DNA of 64,000 bases, from NCBI GenBank assembly GCA_030063045.1, contig JAQSEB010000077.1, forward strand, positions 124,001-188,000. The letters are read 5' to 3'. The notes under the pieces were generated by a model. That model saw nothing but the letters and a program-made list of their open reading frames with translations, had not been told where the DNA came from and ran no database searches. The position numbers and the translations under genes are program-made. This stretch comes from Pratylenchus scribneri (taxonomy: Eukaryota; Nematoda; Chromadorea; Rhabditida; Pratylenchidae). Positions 23,043 through 35,394 of the stretch are shown here, piece after piece; position 1 is the first letter of the stretch; each line of letters begins with the position of its first letter.

Positions 23043-26000
23043 TTAATTAAAAATTGAATCACTTTTCTTGCCTTTGGTTTGCTTTTGCTGTTGCATATGC
23101 ATATCTTCCACATGATTACGGCCACTGTGGTCAGTTTCGATGTAGCCAGAAGAAAGTAGAGGCATGTTAGGACGATGATCATGGCTGGGTGAATTTGTGT
23201 CTTGGTCATCTTAAGTAAATATTTTGGAATTTTAATTGATAAAATTGCCCTATCTTGCCTATTTCTCGAATTACAACTGTAGATTGTCTTCGACCATATC
23301 TTGCCGCCGATGCATATGATATTGATGGATCCACTGGCATAAATGAGCTAAATGTTTGTGATAATTTCTGGCTAAATGGTTATTTGATAGGTGGTTTAGA
23401 TTAATTAAAAAGAGTGGAGGTACTTTTCGGTTTTGTTAACCCCCACCAAAAATGATGAAAATCACTTTCTAGAGGTAATTTTTGGCGTAGAACACGAATC
23501 TGCACTTGAAATTAAGCCCAAGCAATACATTGGACTTCTTTAGGATACTTAGGCTCCGAACACTGAGCTCTAATTCTAGTCTAATAAGCCTTAATTCTAA
23601 GCCGAAATTCCAGCATTACCTATGTAAATAAAAATGGTCATAACTTTTTTAATTTTGAGTTTTATGCGAAACTAATGGCAGATTCGTGATCAGCTCACCA
23701 AGCCATTTCGATTGAGCTATAATTTGACTAAAAAAAATTTTTGACACTTTTTTCGAGTTCCGACCCATAGGGGGGGGGGGACCCTTTACTTTTTCAATTT
23801 TAAATTTTTCATAGCTCATGTCATTGACGTGATATGCAAAAAATAAGCTCATATTCGTGTTCTATGCCAAAAATTACCTCTAGAAACTAGAAAGTGATTT
23901 TCATCATTTTTGGTGGGGGTGTAACAAAAACGAAAAGTACCAGAGAGGAAAGAAATTAAACCCTAAAAAATTACATGTTTTTGATAAAATAAAAAAAATT
24001 ATTGGGAAAAGTTTTTTGGTATTTATTAATTATCTGTGTTCAGATTCTCTTTCCAAAAATTAGGAAAATGAATTTTTAGTAGACAATTAGTGTTTTCTAA
24101 TACCATATTGTCTCTCGAATTATTATTTCCTTGTCGAATGGCCTAACTAATAAGCATTTTATTACACATAAAAACAAACCGTGCTCTTTGTTCATTCAAG
24201 TGGTTTCTGGCTGCTTGAATTTGTGAATAAATTATATGCTGCATGTTATAATCATAATAGGTCATTGCTGATGCCGACGGGTCAGGCACATAAAATCCGG
24301 GCTGGACAAGCGGTACGGACGGGGCCACATACCACCATTGCCAACTTTGTTGTGGGACGACAGAATGATGCTGTTGCTGCTGAAAAAGAGGGAAAAATAT
24401 TATTTATGATTTAACTTGCTACTATTATCGCATAATTGCAAGATGGAATTGAGGAAATGAATATTTATTCTAGGCGATATTAATTTTTTTGTCGTTTCTG
24501 GTATGTTACGGTAAAATTTGTTCAATTGAATTTCCCTAAAATAAGTTGTCAAAAATTAAAAAATTCAGCCTTTTATCAAACATATTAGAAATAAAGGAAT
24601 TTTCAAAGGATACTATTACATTTGTAAAGAGATAACAATATTTTAGATGTTAATAAACCCATAAACTTTATATCCAATTAATAGATCTCGTCAAGATGCA
24701 TTATTGATTATTTGGTTAATCGTAAAATACAAATCTAACTTAGTTTTGAACCAAAAATAAAAAAAAGTTTGAGCCGTTTATTAATTTTGACCCAGCTATG
24801 ACTAATAATTTCAAGTGACAATTTTAATATTTGTTCAACAAATTAAAAATTTCTTTAAATAAACACAATTTCACCTGATCAATTGGCTGCAACTCTAATG
24901 CACCAAATGAATCATTCACTGCTTGTCGTGCCTCCTTTACAATATCACTACCAAATTCCAAGTTCAATTCGGGATCCACCATTTCATATAAAATTTCATA
25001 GATGAGACTTTCCAGCCATAAATTTAATTTTTTCCTATAGCTGACTTCATCCATCTTCCATTTTAAATTGTCAATCGGCATTTTTTTCCAATCAATTTCA
25101 TTGTATTCTTTCAAAATTTTGCCTTAAAAATTAAATTTATCGGCAAAATATTATTTAATAAAAATTATAATTTTAATCTTATTTATTTAAAATTTTAATT
25201 AAATAAATATTTTAATTTATTTTTTTATACGCAATGGTTTTTCCAAATCGCCTGCTTTAACTTTTTGATAAAACATTTCTTCTTTGACAAATTTGTTCAA
25301 AATAAATTTTCGCAATTTTTTCTCGTCAATAAAATCTGAAATTAAATATTTTACAAATATTTATAGAAAATTAAAAGCGACTGACCGGTGCCGTCAAACA
25401 TAATGTCCAAAATGGCCAAATCCAAATCTTGGATTTGCTGTTTACTCATCGCCGCCGTCTCGCCGTCCATTTGTTTCACGTAAAGACCAAAGGCAATTTC
25501 TGAAATTAATTTACATTAAGCTGTCTTAAATACCATTTTAAATCTTTATTTAATGGTGTTTATTGGAATAAATTCTGATTTTTTTACTTTTAATTTAATG
25601 ATGCTTATTAGGATAAAATCAGATTTTTTAATGTTAATTTAATAATGTTTTTTGGTAATAATTCAATTTTTTTAAAATTTCTATTCAATAATTTTTTGGA
25701 TAATATTCCGATTTTTTAATGTTCATCTAATGGTGCTTAATTAGTTAATTAATCTTATAAATTCTCTAATAGTCCTCGTCAACATAAAGAAGTAGCTTAT
25801 TCGACTAAAATATTTACCATTTAATTTTTTAAAATTTAAATTTAAAATGTTATGAGAATAAATTAAACTCAAACCGATTGTTAACTATATCAACCTTCTA
25901 TATCCTGTTTTTTGGTTATATATATCCAAAAAACAAATTAGTAATTTTTGTTCTTTTGTCTAAATAAAAATTTTTGAATCTCATAAATTAAATAAACAAT

Positions 26001-29000
26001 GATAAATCTAATGAGCTTTCTTCTCTAGTTTCTATTTATTCTCTAAAGAAGAAACAGGGGTCATTTCTCTCCAAATTCCTAAAAGTTTGAAACGAACCGA
26101 ATAATGTGGAAAATTTGTGCCATGTGCGAATCATTCGCTTTGTCGGATTCAGAATGAGATGATCAATCATATTATGTAATTTTATTTTGTCGACATTGGA
26201 ATCTATAAAAAGAGAAATAATATAAATCTAACAGAAATTATTTATTGTATATTAAAAAAAAAATAATATAAATCTAACAGAAATTATTTATTGTATATTA
26301 AAAAAATTATATAAATCTAACAGAAATTATTTATTGTATATTAAAAAAAATAATATAAATCTAACAGAAATTATTTATTGTATATTAAAAAAATTATATA
26401 AATCTAACAGAAATTATTTATTGTATATTAAAAAAAATAATATAAATCTAACAGAAATTATTTATTGTATATTAAAAAAATTATATAAATCTAACAGAAA
26501 TTATTTATTGTATATTAAAAAAAATAATATAAATCTAACAGAAATTATTTATTGTATATTAAAAAAATAATATAAATCTAACAGAAATTATTTATTGTAT
26601 ATTAAAAAAAAATAATATAAATCTAACAGAAATTATTTATTGTATATTAAAAAAATTATATAAATCTAACAGAAATTATTTATTGTATATTAAAAAAAAT
26701 AATATAAATCTAACAGAAATTATTTATTGTATATTAAAAAAAATAATATAAATCTAACAGAAATTATTTATTGTATATTAAAAAAATTATATAAATCTAA
26801 CAGAAATTATTTATTGTATATTAAAAAAAATAATATAAATCTAACAGAAATTATTTATTGTATATTAAAAAAAATAATATAAATCTAACAGAAATTATTT
26901 ATTGTATATTAAAAAAAATAATATAAATCTAACAGAAATTATTTATTGTATATTAAAAAAATTATATAAATCTAACAGAAATTATTTATTGTATATTAAA
27001 AAAAATAATATAAATCTAACAGAAATTATTTATTGTATATTAAAAAAATTATATAAATCTAACAGAAATTATTTATTGTATATTAAAAAAAATAATATAA
27101 ATCTAACAGAAATTATTTATTGTATATTAAAAAAATTATATAAATCTAACAGAAATTATTTATTGTATATTAAAAAAAAATAATATAAATCTAACAGAAA
27201 TTATTTATTGTATATTAAAAAAATTATATAAATCTAACAGAAATTATTTATTGTATATTAAAAAAAATAATATAAATCTAACAGAAATTATTTATTGTAT
27301 ATTAAAAAAAATAATATAAATCTAACAGAAATTATTTATTGTATATTAAAAAAATTATATAAATCTAACAGAAATTATTTATTGTATATTAAAAAAAATA
27401 ATATAAATCTAACAGAAATTATTTATTTTATTTTGGCCTTAATTAAATCAAAAAATTTTGGATTTTTAGATTTATTTAAATCGAAAAGGTCACTTATATT
27501 ATTATGATGCGATGATATTTTTATTTTACGTTTAACTTAATCAAGAAAAATAATTTAACATATTTCCATTTTAGATAAAAATTTTAAAATAAATATTCAA
27601 AAAATTATCTTTAATGATATAATATTATTATTAATAATAATATAAAAATTTCATAATAAAAAAATGCTAATTTTGAAAAAAAATTTATATTAATTTGTGG
27701 AAAAACACTCATAAAACGATTTTAAAAATTATGAAAAAAAATGCAAATTTTTCTTTTTTTCCCTAAATTTAAAATAGAATCTTTTTCCCATTTATAATAA
27801 AATTTCGATTCCAATAAGCTTCTTTCCGTTTCCCCTAATTCCAATATCCCAAGTCCCCAAGCCCACCTTTAGATGGAGCTTTTATCGCCGCAATCCGCTT
27901 AGACTTTTTCCTAGCGTTTTGCCATCTGCTCGTATACACGGTGTTATCTTTATGGAGGTCAAAATGATTGTAGAAAATTTTTTGTATATATCCACTCAGA
28001 TGATAACGTTGTGCCTTGGTTAATTTATAGACAAATTTGTGTTCTCCTTTTTGGTTATCATTCGGAGAGCTCAAATTGTTCATGGCCAAGTAGAGGCCGA
28101 ACATTTTTTCTTAAATTATATGTTAATAATGGTATCATTGCCAAAATTATAATTTTGAAAATAAAATTGGCTAATAAAGATAACAAAATTAATTGTCCTT
28201 AAATATTCTGGAACTGATATTTAAGAATTGAAGGGTCCCCTCTCCCCTATTAGTGATTAGGGTTAAGGTTAAAGAAAAGGTAAATGATAGCCTATCCCCT
28301 AAAAATTTTAACATTATACCGGATGACCCATGAGGGTTACGTTTATCTTTACCCAGTTTACTTTAAAAAAACTGTCCCAGGGATAATACATAAGTAAGAA
28401 AAATAATTTTGGATATTCTGGATTGATTAGTTATGGTCAAAAAATACAATATTAAATTAAAATAGGTTGTTTGAAAAATGTTGATATAATTATCAAATAA
28501 TTATAAATATTTTTGCTATTATTTTTAAACAATTTTATGCTAATTCATTTTTTAATATTAATTTGAGTAAATACTAAATATTTATGGAATTATTTGTGAT
28601 AAAAGTTTGCATCGAAAAAAATTTTCGAAGCAATTTAATTTAGGGTCTGGATAAATTAACTTTTCCAAATTTTTTTCCTATTTACTTAGCTCCAATACTT
28701 ATAATTACCGAATTATACTATCTTAAAAATATGTTATTTTATTTTTTAATTTACTTTGCATTTGAATTTTATTTGCAGATTTAAATTTTCTCTGCACAAA
28801 ATCGAACAATCTGCGCAATTGATTTTCGTCAATCAAATCTGAAATTGATAAATTATATTTTTAATTAATTAAAAAACTCACTGAATTTCTTTTGTTCATA
28901 TTCCCTGTATTTTCCGTTTTTAATTTCCTCCAAAATGCGCTGTATATTTCTATACAAATTGTCCTTCGCCCATTGAGGCCATTTCACTTCCATCGACACA

Positions 29001-30984
29001 TTTTGTAGCAAATATGTTTTAAAAATGTGTGCTAAAAATTGATATTTTATTGAAATCAGGCTAAAATATTTTAATTTAAAAATTATATAATTTTAATTTT
29101 AAGCCTAAGAATTTTTATTTTTAAGCCAAAATATTTTGAATATTTTATCATAAATATTTCTTAATATTTTATTTTGAATATTTTTAAATTAGAAATATTT
29201 TTTATTTTTTAAGTCAAAAATTTTTATATTTTATTTTAATATTTTTTAATGTTATTTTAAAAATTTTTATTTAAAATTTTTATTTAAAATTTTTGATTAA
29301 AAACATTTTAATTTTCTCTTGGCTTCTTTCTCGGTTTTCTCCATTTGAACATCTGTTGGTGGACTCTCGTAGTGTTTCACAGCCACAGTGATCAATTTAT
29401 CCATATTAATTTTGTATTCTGAAAGATTTATCAATAATAATTTAAAAAATTTTTAATGAAAAAATGATTATAGTATTAAAGAATTGAACCTTTAAAATGG
29501 GAAAAAGCTATTTAATTAGACTAAAAATCTCAGACATATTTTTGTAATCGATAGCCAATAGTATAAAATTGTAATTAAATTTTCAAACATGAAGAGCTCT
29601 AAATTCTGAATTACTTTCTTCATCAGATTTTGCGAAAAATTCTGACAACACTTCCTATAGTAAATCTGTTGTGGCGAATATTGGAAATTAGCGTTTTTCC
29701 GGAAATACGCCAAGAAATTGGGTTGACGAATTTTGGAAATCTCGGCTTATAGACTTCATAGTCTCGAGAATAAGCTCATTCGACTCGTCGTAGTTGATTT
29801 ACTATTGCGATTACGGAAAGGTATAAGCTTTCCTTCAGATTACTATAGCTCCCTATCCCTTGTCCCAACAACATTATCCTATCCTAACTTAACCATAACC
29901 CCTAAATCCGTCTGAAATTGAAATTTCATACAAATCGACTATGACGAATCGAATGAGTCTACTCTCGAGTCTATGCGATATCTTCGGAGATTGCCAATTT
30001 CCAATATTAGCCGTTATTTATAATTTTCAATTAAAATTCTGCCTAGGATTTCCTCACCTTTAATACCATCAGGCAAATTTAGGATGCCCTTTTGTTGTTG
30101 TTGTTGTTGCTTTTGTTTACTGCTTTCAGCAATATTTTCATTCTTCAAATTTACAATTTCTTTCAATTCTTCCACTTGCATTTCTAGCTCAGTCGGAAGT
30201 GATTCAATTTTCGTGGCATCCTCCTCATCATTTTCAGTCAATATTGAAAATCTATTCGCTTCGCCTAAAAAAAGAAGTTATATTAGAATGATTTATTGTT
30301 TGCATAAATTAGCTGGACTAAATACTGAGAGAAATTATAAATTTTGTCGGTATTGAATGCCACTTGCCGATTCTTTCTCCCCTCCCCCCAACCCAAATTC
30401 TACTCTTTTTTCTATTGCCTTATTAAATGGACAAGAACTAATATTTTCAAAGTCCACTTTTTAAGTTTTCGAGCTGCAGTCAAAAATTTGAAAAAATGGT
30501 CCTAGGAAAAAAATGTGAACAAATGGATACATGTCGATTTATCCCAGTCCAGATTTTTCCCTAAAATTAATTTAGTTACACATAAAATTTGTCAACCCTA
30601 AAATCACCTAAAATCATTTTTTTCATCAGTTTACAATCAAATATGAATATAAAAATTTAAAATAAGAATCTCAAAAAATTTTTTCAAATTTGGAGTGGGA
30701 TAACCGACAAGTACCAAAATTGTAATACAAGGAAAATTTGACAAAAAAAATGACAACTAGCATAGTAAAAAAAATGTGATCAAAAAATAATTCCATAAGA
30801 AAAAAAAAGTACATAAAATACATAAAAGTCGAAATAAAGTATAAATGTTTAAAAAGGTGAAGAAATCAAAAATTTTACCACCAGCGCATTCTACGGCAGC
30901 AGGCAATTTGGCAACCAAAAGGATGAATCCGATTAATGCTGCAATCAAAAATGTTTGATAAAATGCAGCAGATTTACGGTGCAT
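23043..30984 (-). CDS. Predicted secreted multi-exon protein of unknown family (13 exons)
   Basis: Exon 1 (30984-30879) encodes a signal peptide (IGFILLVAKLPAAVECAG) similar to that of the RRM gene. The next exons are 30264-30058 (acidic, coiled, with a Q run), 29418-29305, 29031-28882, 28838-28755, 28109-27867, 26202-26098, 25499-25386, 25335-25231, 25122-24875, 24379-24180, 23371-23259 and 23209-23043. Nearly all introns are phase 1. Two helical modules look duplicated: NLIDENQLRRLFDF and DFIDEKKLRKFILN. FGLY-containing exons occur at 28109 and 25499. Exon 11 is Q/W/Y/P-rich (QQSWQWWYVAPSVP). Intron 12 appears to use a GC donor (GGCAAG). The exon 3 donor (GTTTTT) is weak. Introns hold fold-back elements and a 1.2-kb minisatellite. 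I do not recognise the domains; a secreted effector is a guess from the signal peptide alone. Confidence 0.65.
23415..23950. mobile_element. Fold-back element, about 0.53 kb, intronic
   Basis: The left arm GGTACTTTTCGGTTTTGTTA, CCACCAAAAATGATGAAAAT and CACTTTCTAGAGGTAATTTT is mirrored exactly or nearly so by the right arm ending in CGAAAAGTACC at 23931-23941. The centre contains a CACCAAGCCATTTCGATTGA core-like word. It lies in the intron between exons 24379-24180 and 23371-23259 of the host gene. Confidence 0.85.
24650..24815. mobile_element. Degenerate fold-back element
   Basis: CCAATTAATAGATCTCGTCA, AGATGCAT and GGTTAATCG on the left, with TTTTGACCCAGCTATGAC on the right, match a worn copy of the element at 38215-38460 (ATAGATCTCGTCAAGACGCG). 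It is intronic. Symmetry is weak, so it is an old or partial copy. Confidence 0.4.
26220..27425. repeat. Minisatellite, about 29 units of about 42 bp
   Basis: The unit is ATAAATCTAACAGAAATTAT followed by TTATTGTATATTAAAAAAA and a short spacer. Two spacer types (ending TAAT or TTAT after the A run) alternate through much of the array, with A-run lengths varying from 6 to 10. Copies are otherwise almost identical, pointing to recent homogenisation. The array fills the intron between exons 28109-27867 and 26202-26098 of the minus-strand gene. Open frames across it are artefacts. Confidence 0.95.
28235..28375. repeat. TTAGGG-rich dispersed repeat, copy 2
   Basis: TGATTAGGGTTAAGGTTAAA, then GATAGCCTATCCCCTAAAAA and a GAGGGTTACG block resemble the copies at 11995 and 45515. 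It lies in an intron of the minus-strand signal-peptide gene. Confidence 0.45.
29672..30013. mobile_element. Fold-back element, about 0.34 kb, intronic
   Basis: The left arm (GGCGAATATTGGAAATTAGC, CTCGAGAATAAGCTCATTCG, ACTCGTCGTAGTTGATT) is mirrored by the right arm (AAATCGACTATGACGAATCG, AATGAGTCTACTCTCGAG, GCCAATTTCCAATATTAGCC). It lies between exons 30264-30058 and 29418-29305. Confidence 0.75.
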
Positions 30985-31089
30985 TGTTCCCACAATTTTT
31001 ATAATTCAGTGAAAAAATAATTAATTTGATGAGAATATTTTTGGTTCCTTGGGAGAAATGGGAATATGAATTTTTAGGTTTATGAAATT

Positions 31090-32060
31090 TTTGCCTCAGA
31101 AAACTGTCATTATAAACTGATAGTAAATCCAATTTTTGAAAATAACAAAAAGTCCAGAATCAATGCTTATTATTGCTGGCAAATAAATTTTTTTCCGAAT
31201 TAGAGAGGGAGGATTGCGCTGGTAAAGCTTTGCATTGACTTATTCAATGATGGATGATACAATGAAATGGCGCCTGATATCCCTGACTATCATGTGATTA
31301 TTGGAAATTTGGCCAATGCATCCCTATTCCTCAATCGAATTTCCAATGTTTTACTTTGGGGAAATTTTTCTTCGTAAAAAATCAAGGCTGATGATTGCTG
31401 TTGCCAGTCATTTGAGCCGGCCGCACGCTTAAATGTAAATTTGGGCAAAATCATAATTCAAATTGATTGGTTCAATATCCCCATTTTCGGGCTCTCTTAT
31501 CCCTTCCTAATTTCTTTCTTTTCTTTTACATTTTTCCTATATTTTAGGGAAAACATTGAAGTTGACAAAAATTCAATGTTGATCAGTGCCATTGTCCGTC
31601 AGCCAAGCCGGCCGCTCGTTTATTGGTAATTGGCTAAAATCATTTATATTATTCATTGGTGCGATGTCCCCATTTTTAAGTTCTCGCATCCCTTCTCCTA
31701 AATTTCTTTCTACTCTTTTACCCATTTTGCGCTGGATTGTGCCGATTCAATGCCGAGTGTTGCGTGCCGGCCATCCGTTAACCCTTACCTCCATTAAAGA
31801 AAGGATGCGCCCTTGAGGAGAAAATTTGATCAATCGAAACTCAAAATAATGATTCCATCCACTCTCCCACTATCCACTTTTCACTCCTCATTTCCATTGT
31901 GGGCAATGCGGCTGACGCAACGGAATCAGGCGCTGATCAGCAGCCATTCCATTACTCTGATTCGCGTCGTCAGCTCGCTCGTATCTATTAATGGATTGGC
32001 AATTTAGAGAAGAGAAATGGGCCAAATTCAAATGTCCTACCAGCCTTTTTCCATTTTTCC
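31090..32060. repeat. Tandem promoter-proximal units between two divergent genes
   Basis: Three or four diverged units share (C)CCATTTTCGGGCTCTC or CCCATTTTTAAGTTCTCGC, ATCCCTTCTCC, TGCCGATTCAATGCCGAG-like words and CCGGCCGCTCG ends. They resemble the block at 20930-21800. The region separates the minus-strand gene starting at 30984 from the plus-strand SPRY gene, so it may act as a shared promoter. The short open frames here show no domain. Confidence 0.5.
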
Positions 32061-32099
32061 GCTCTCAAATCCCTCCTCCTTTCAATTACTTACCAATTT

Positions 32100-32660
32100 A
32101 TTCTAAAGCAAACCGTTTTCAAAAATTGTTTCATAATAATAATCATCCCAGAACAAGCCATATTACTTTTGGATTTTGTGACAAAGAATTTCCGTTGAAC
32201 TGGAAACAGCCTGGATTTAACTTTGAAAATTCAATTGGAATAATCAGCTCACTCAGTAGTAGTGAAATTTGGGCTGATGGAGAAAAGAAGGGAAATGTCT
32301 ACTTATTGGAGTCGATAATTATTTGCGCAATTACCAGGTGGTTGGGATTGGCATTGGCCTTTGGCCAAATTCCTCTAAAATAAATTGTTTTGCCACAGTC
32401 AATGGAAAAAAATTATATGGTTAGATAATAAAATTATTATAAAAAATAATGATGAAAATGAAATTAAATTTAAAAAGTTTAAAAATTCAAATTCAGGTTC
32501 ATGCAAATTGCCGTCAAAATTTATTACATTGCAACTTTTCCCAATTATCTGTTTGCATGATAAATTTGATTCAATTCGAGTGAATTTTGGCAAGGATTAT
32601 TGGCGCTGGGAATTTGAGGATAATCTCTACCGCCGCATTCTCCCAGATATCGATGAATAA
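32100..32660 (+). pseudogene. SPRY (B30.2) domain gene with an apparent frameshift
   Basis: Frame 1 reads FGFCDKEFPLNW and SIGIISSLSSSEIWADGEKK. At about 32291-32297 the SPRY reading moves to another frame (GKCLLIGVDNYLRNYQVVGI, then CFATVNGKKLYG). An intron 32420-32496 follows, then an exon 32497-32660 ending LQLFPIICLHDKFDSIRVNF, GKDYW and a stop. The order of GFC, SIG, V-G-I-G, NGKKL and LFP...I.VNFG is that of a SPRY domain, a protein-binding beta-sandwich used in secreted nematode SPRYSEC proteins. A one-base loss near GGGAAATG would explain the break; sequencing error is equally possible. Upstream exons and any signal peptide were not found. Confidence 0.6.
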
Positions 32661-33210
32661 AGATAAACATTATTAAATCCACAAATTGATTTATTTTTTC
32701 GCTCTGCTTTTACACATTGAATAAAGATTATAAATAATTCAAGTTATTTTAATTAACTCGTAACTCCTTAAGATTTAATAGAACAACAAATCAAATATAA
32801 TCAAAGAATAAAAAAAAAGATTAATTTAGAAAGCTCAAAATATTATTACCATATCTATTCATATTCATGTCGTTCATTTCATTTCTATTTTTTCTTTTTG
32901 TTTTTAATTTACTTTAATTTATACTACATATTTACATCGACTCTATTAATTTTCCAGTGAATCAAAATATTAAAAATCTTTTTTCTTTTGCGGCTAAAAT
33001 TCAATGATAGTTTAATATTTTATAAAATATTTCGATTAATTTTAAAATATTTTCTAATTTTACTTATTATAAAAATTTTAAACTTTTTTCCCTTTATCTC
33101 AATTGAATAATTTTGCTATCACCAAATGCCTACACCTATCTATATAATATTTGTAATTTGATTCCCTATGGCATTTTTACCAAATAATAATTTATTCTTA
33201 TATTTAATGA

Positions 33211-34319
33211 TTAATAAGAGAATAGAATGATCAATGACATGAAAAAATTTATTTTTTTTTTCAATTTAATTGAGGCTAAATTTATTGCCATAATAAAAAT
33301 GGTAGGATTTAATAATGTTAGATTGTAGAAAGTTATTTCATTCTCTTTTTTTGGAATATTCTTCAAAATGATCGGCGTCATTGGTAAATTTGTGCTGCCT
33401 GATTTTGCACTGTTCTCACCCAAATAAATTTCCAGATCATTCACTTCGGTTTTGCCATTTTCACTTAGGACTTTATCCAAATCAATCCGCACAATGTATT
33501 TCTGGGAAAAATTATAATTATGTTATTTTATTTAAAGAATTCAATTTGTACACCCGAACTTTATTCATTAAATTATTAATTTAAGTGAATATAGCGTTTA
33601 ATTTAGCAAATTTGGTATGCATGTAATATTATATTATTAAAGGTATGTCTTAATTAGAAAAGTAATTATTAATTGATTTTATTATAGAAGAATTTTGTAC
33701 CCTAAAAGCGACAAATAATTCATTAAATTTCTGGCAAACTATGTTTTAATAATTTTAAATTTAATGAAATTTTTAATAACTTAAATTCGGGAAAAAAAAA
33801 TTCGGGTAACCTGCCCCTATTTAGCAAAATGAAAAAACCAAATTTTCTGGCGGCAATTCGGAAGCATCTTTCGGACATCGATGCAAAATCCACAAATACA
33901 ATTCCTCTTCGCCCAATTCTCCTGTAGAACCAGTCACACGGAATTCCCCTTTAGCGTTGGAATATGTTCCACCCATAAAATCATCCAAATTTGGCAGATG
34001 ACCAAAACCAATTTCAACGTCCAGAAGATTACCATCTAATGAAGAGGGAAAATATATGAAAAGATAATGACAAAAAAATAGTATATATGTATTATATTTT
34101 TTTTCCTTATCTAATGAATATGAATGATTCTAAAAAATTAATAAACCGACCATCTGCTTCCATAAGTACCACTCTAGCTTCATTCACTGGCTCTTTTGAT
34201 CCACGTCCCGTTGTGGTGCAAAAAATATGGCCTGCGGCAACAAATTTTGTTTCACCAAAAATTGGAACGTAAAAGAAGGAAAAGAGGTACAAGGGAATAA
34301 AGAAGGATAAAACGGACAT
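33211..34319 (-). CDS. Transthyretin-like (TTL) secreted protein
   Basis: The exons are 34319-34151, 34035-33839 and 33501-33211, with GT/AG junctions in phase 1 then phase 0. Residues 1-22 are a signal peptide (FFIPLYLFSFFYVPIFG). The mature part starts ETKFVAAGHIFC, continues with EARVVLMEADDGNLLD, then SNAKGEFRVTGSTGE and ELYLWILHRCPKD. This matches the plan of nematode transthyretin-like proteins: a beta-sandwich with a small Cys pair, a D.LL segment and a N.KGEF.V.G strand. Such proteins are extracellular. The C-terminal 30 residues are hydrophobic and K-rich, unlike most family members, so the last exon end is less sure. Confidence 0.6.
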
Positions 34320-34965
34320 TTTTAGATGAAAATTTTAGGAATAAATTTTGAATTTTAAAATTGTGAATGAATCTTTCAATGGATGGGCTTTTTAATGCAT
34401 TTTTAAATGTTTAAAAAAGAATGAATATTAATTTATGTAAAAATAAAAAACATATTAAAAAGTTAGATAATTTTAAAATGGTTTTTAAAAATATTAATAT
34501 TCGAATAAAAAATGGATGAAAAAGAAAAATGGATTTAATAGAAGAAAATATCATCCAAAAATAAATATTAAAAATTTTGATAAGCTTAAAAATAATAAAT
34601 AGTGGATCTAATAATTTTTGCTCAATATATATTTTGTTGTGATAAAATCAAATTTAGGCATAAACCCGGATAATCTATAGGTTATGATATGCCTCGATGA
34701 GTTCCATAAAAAGGTTAAATAAATTTTGATGGAAATTTAGGATTTATAGAATATTTTTATTGTATTTTCTCTCATCGATAAGCAATAAGCTTCCTTCATT
34801 ACTTTTAAAGAAATAGTCCATATAAAATTTAAAAATTAATCAATTAAAATTTTTTTTACTGTTTTATATAATTGATGAACGAAATCTTCAAACATATCCA
34901 AACAATCTCTAATTAAAAAAGGACCGTACCAAAACAATACACTACTTGCACATCAATAGGGCTGA
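34320..34965. other. AT-rich upstream region, no gene seen
   Basis: This lies upstream of the minus-strand transthyretin-like gene. It contains a worn repeat fragment (GGTTATGATATGCCTCGATG) near 34680 and otherwise only A/T runs. Confidence 0.4.
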
Positions 34966-34969
34966 CACC

Positions 34970-35190
34970 CACGCGACACCTACAAACTCTGAAAAATATT
35001 GCGAAACCTGGTCGAGATATGTAGGCGTCCCTGTAGGTGTCACGTAGGTGTCGCAGTAGGTGTCGCATTGCTTTTGCAATTAATTTTGTGACACCTACAG
35101 CGACACCTACAGCGACGCTTACAAATACAAACCTTGAAAACTATTGCGAAAACGTAGTCGAGATATGTAGGCGTCACTGTAGGTGTCTTA
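34970..35190. repeat. GTAGGTGTCGC direct and inverted repeat cluster
   Basis: The word GTAGGTGTC or GACACCTAC occurs about nine times in 220 bp in both orientations. The longer unit, AAATATTGCGAAACCTGGTC then GAGATATGTAGGCGTC, appears twice. It resembles the inner part of a composite fold-back repeat. Confidence 0.7.
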
Positions 35191-35394
35191 ATAGACTTCT
35201 TATCAAGTTTCTATTATTCATTCTCATTCTTGCCTTCTCATTTCCTCAATCGCAACTTCTTTATACTCCTCTTGGCCATCGTATACTTTTCAGTTTTCAG
35301 CTAGGTTTCGCCCCTAGGCAAAGTGCTAAATTTAGAGTTTTAATTATTGTGATATTTTTATTACATTATTTTTTCAATTTCATTTTTTGTATTC

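Noticed and set aside
26334..27507. Open frames KKNNINLTEIIYCIL repeated
   Set aside because: Artefact of the AT-rich 42-bp minisatellite in an intron.
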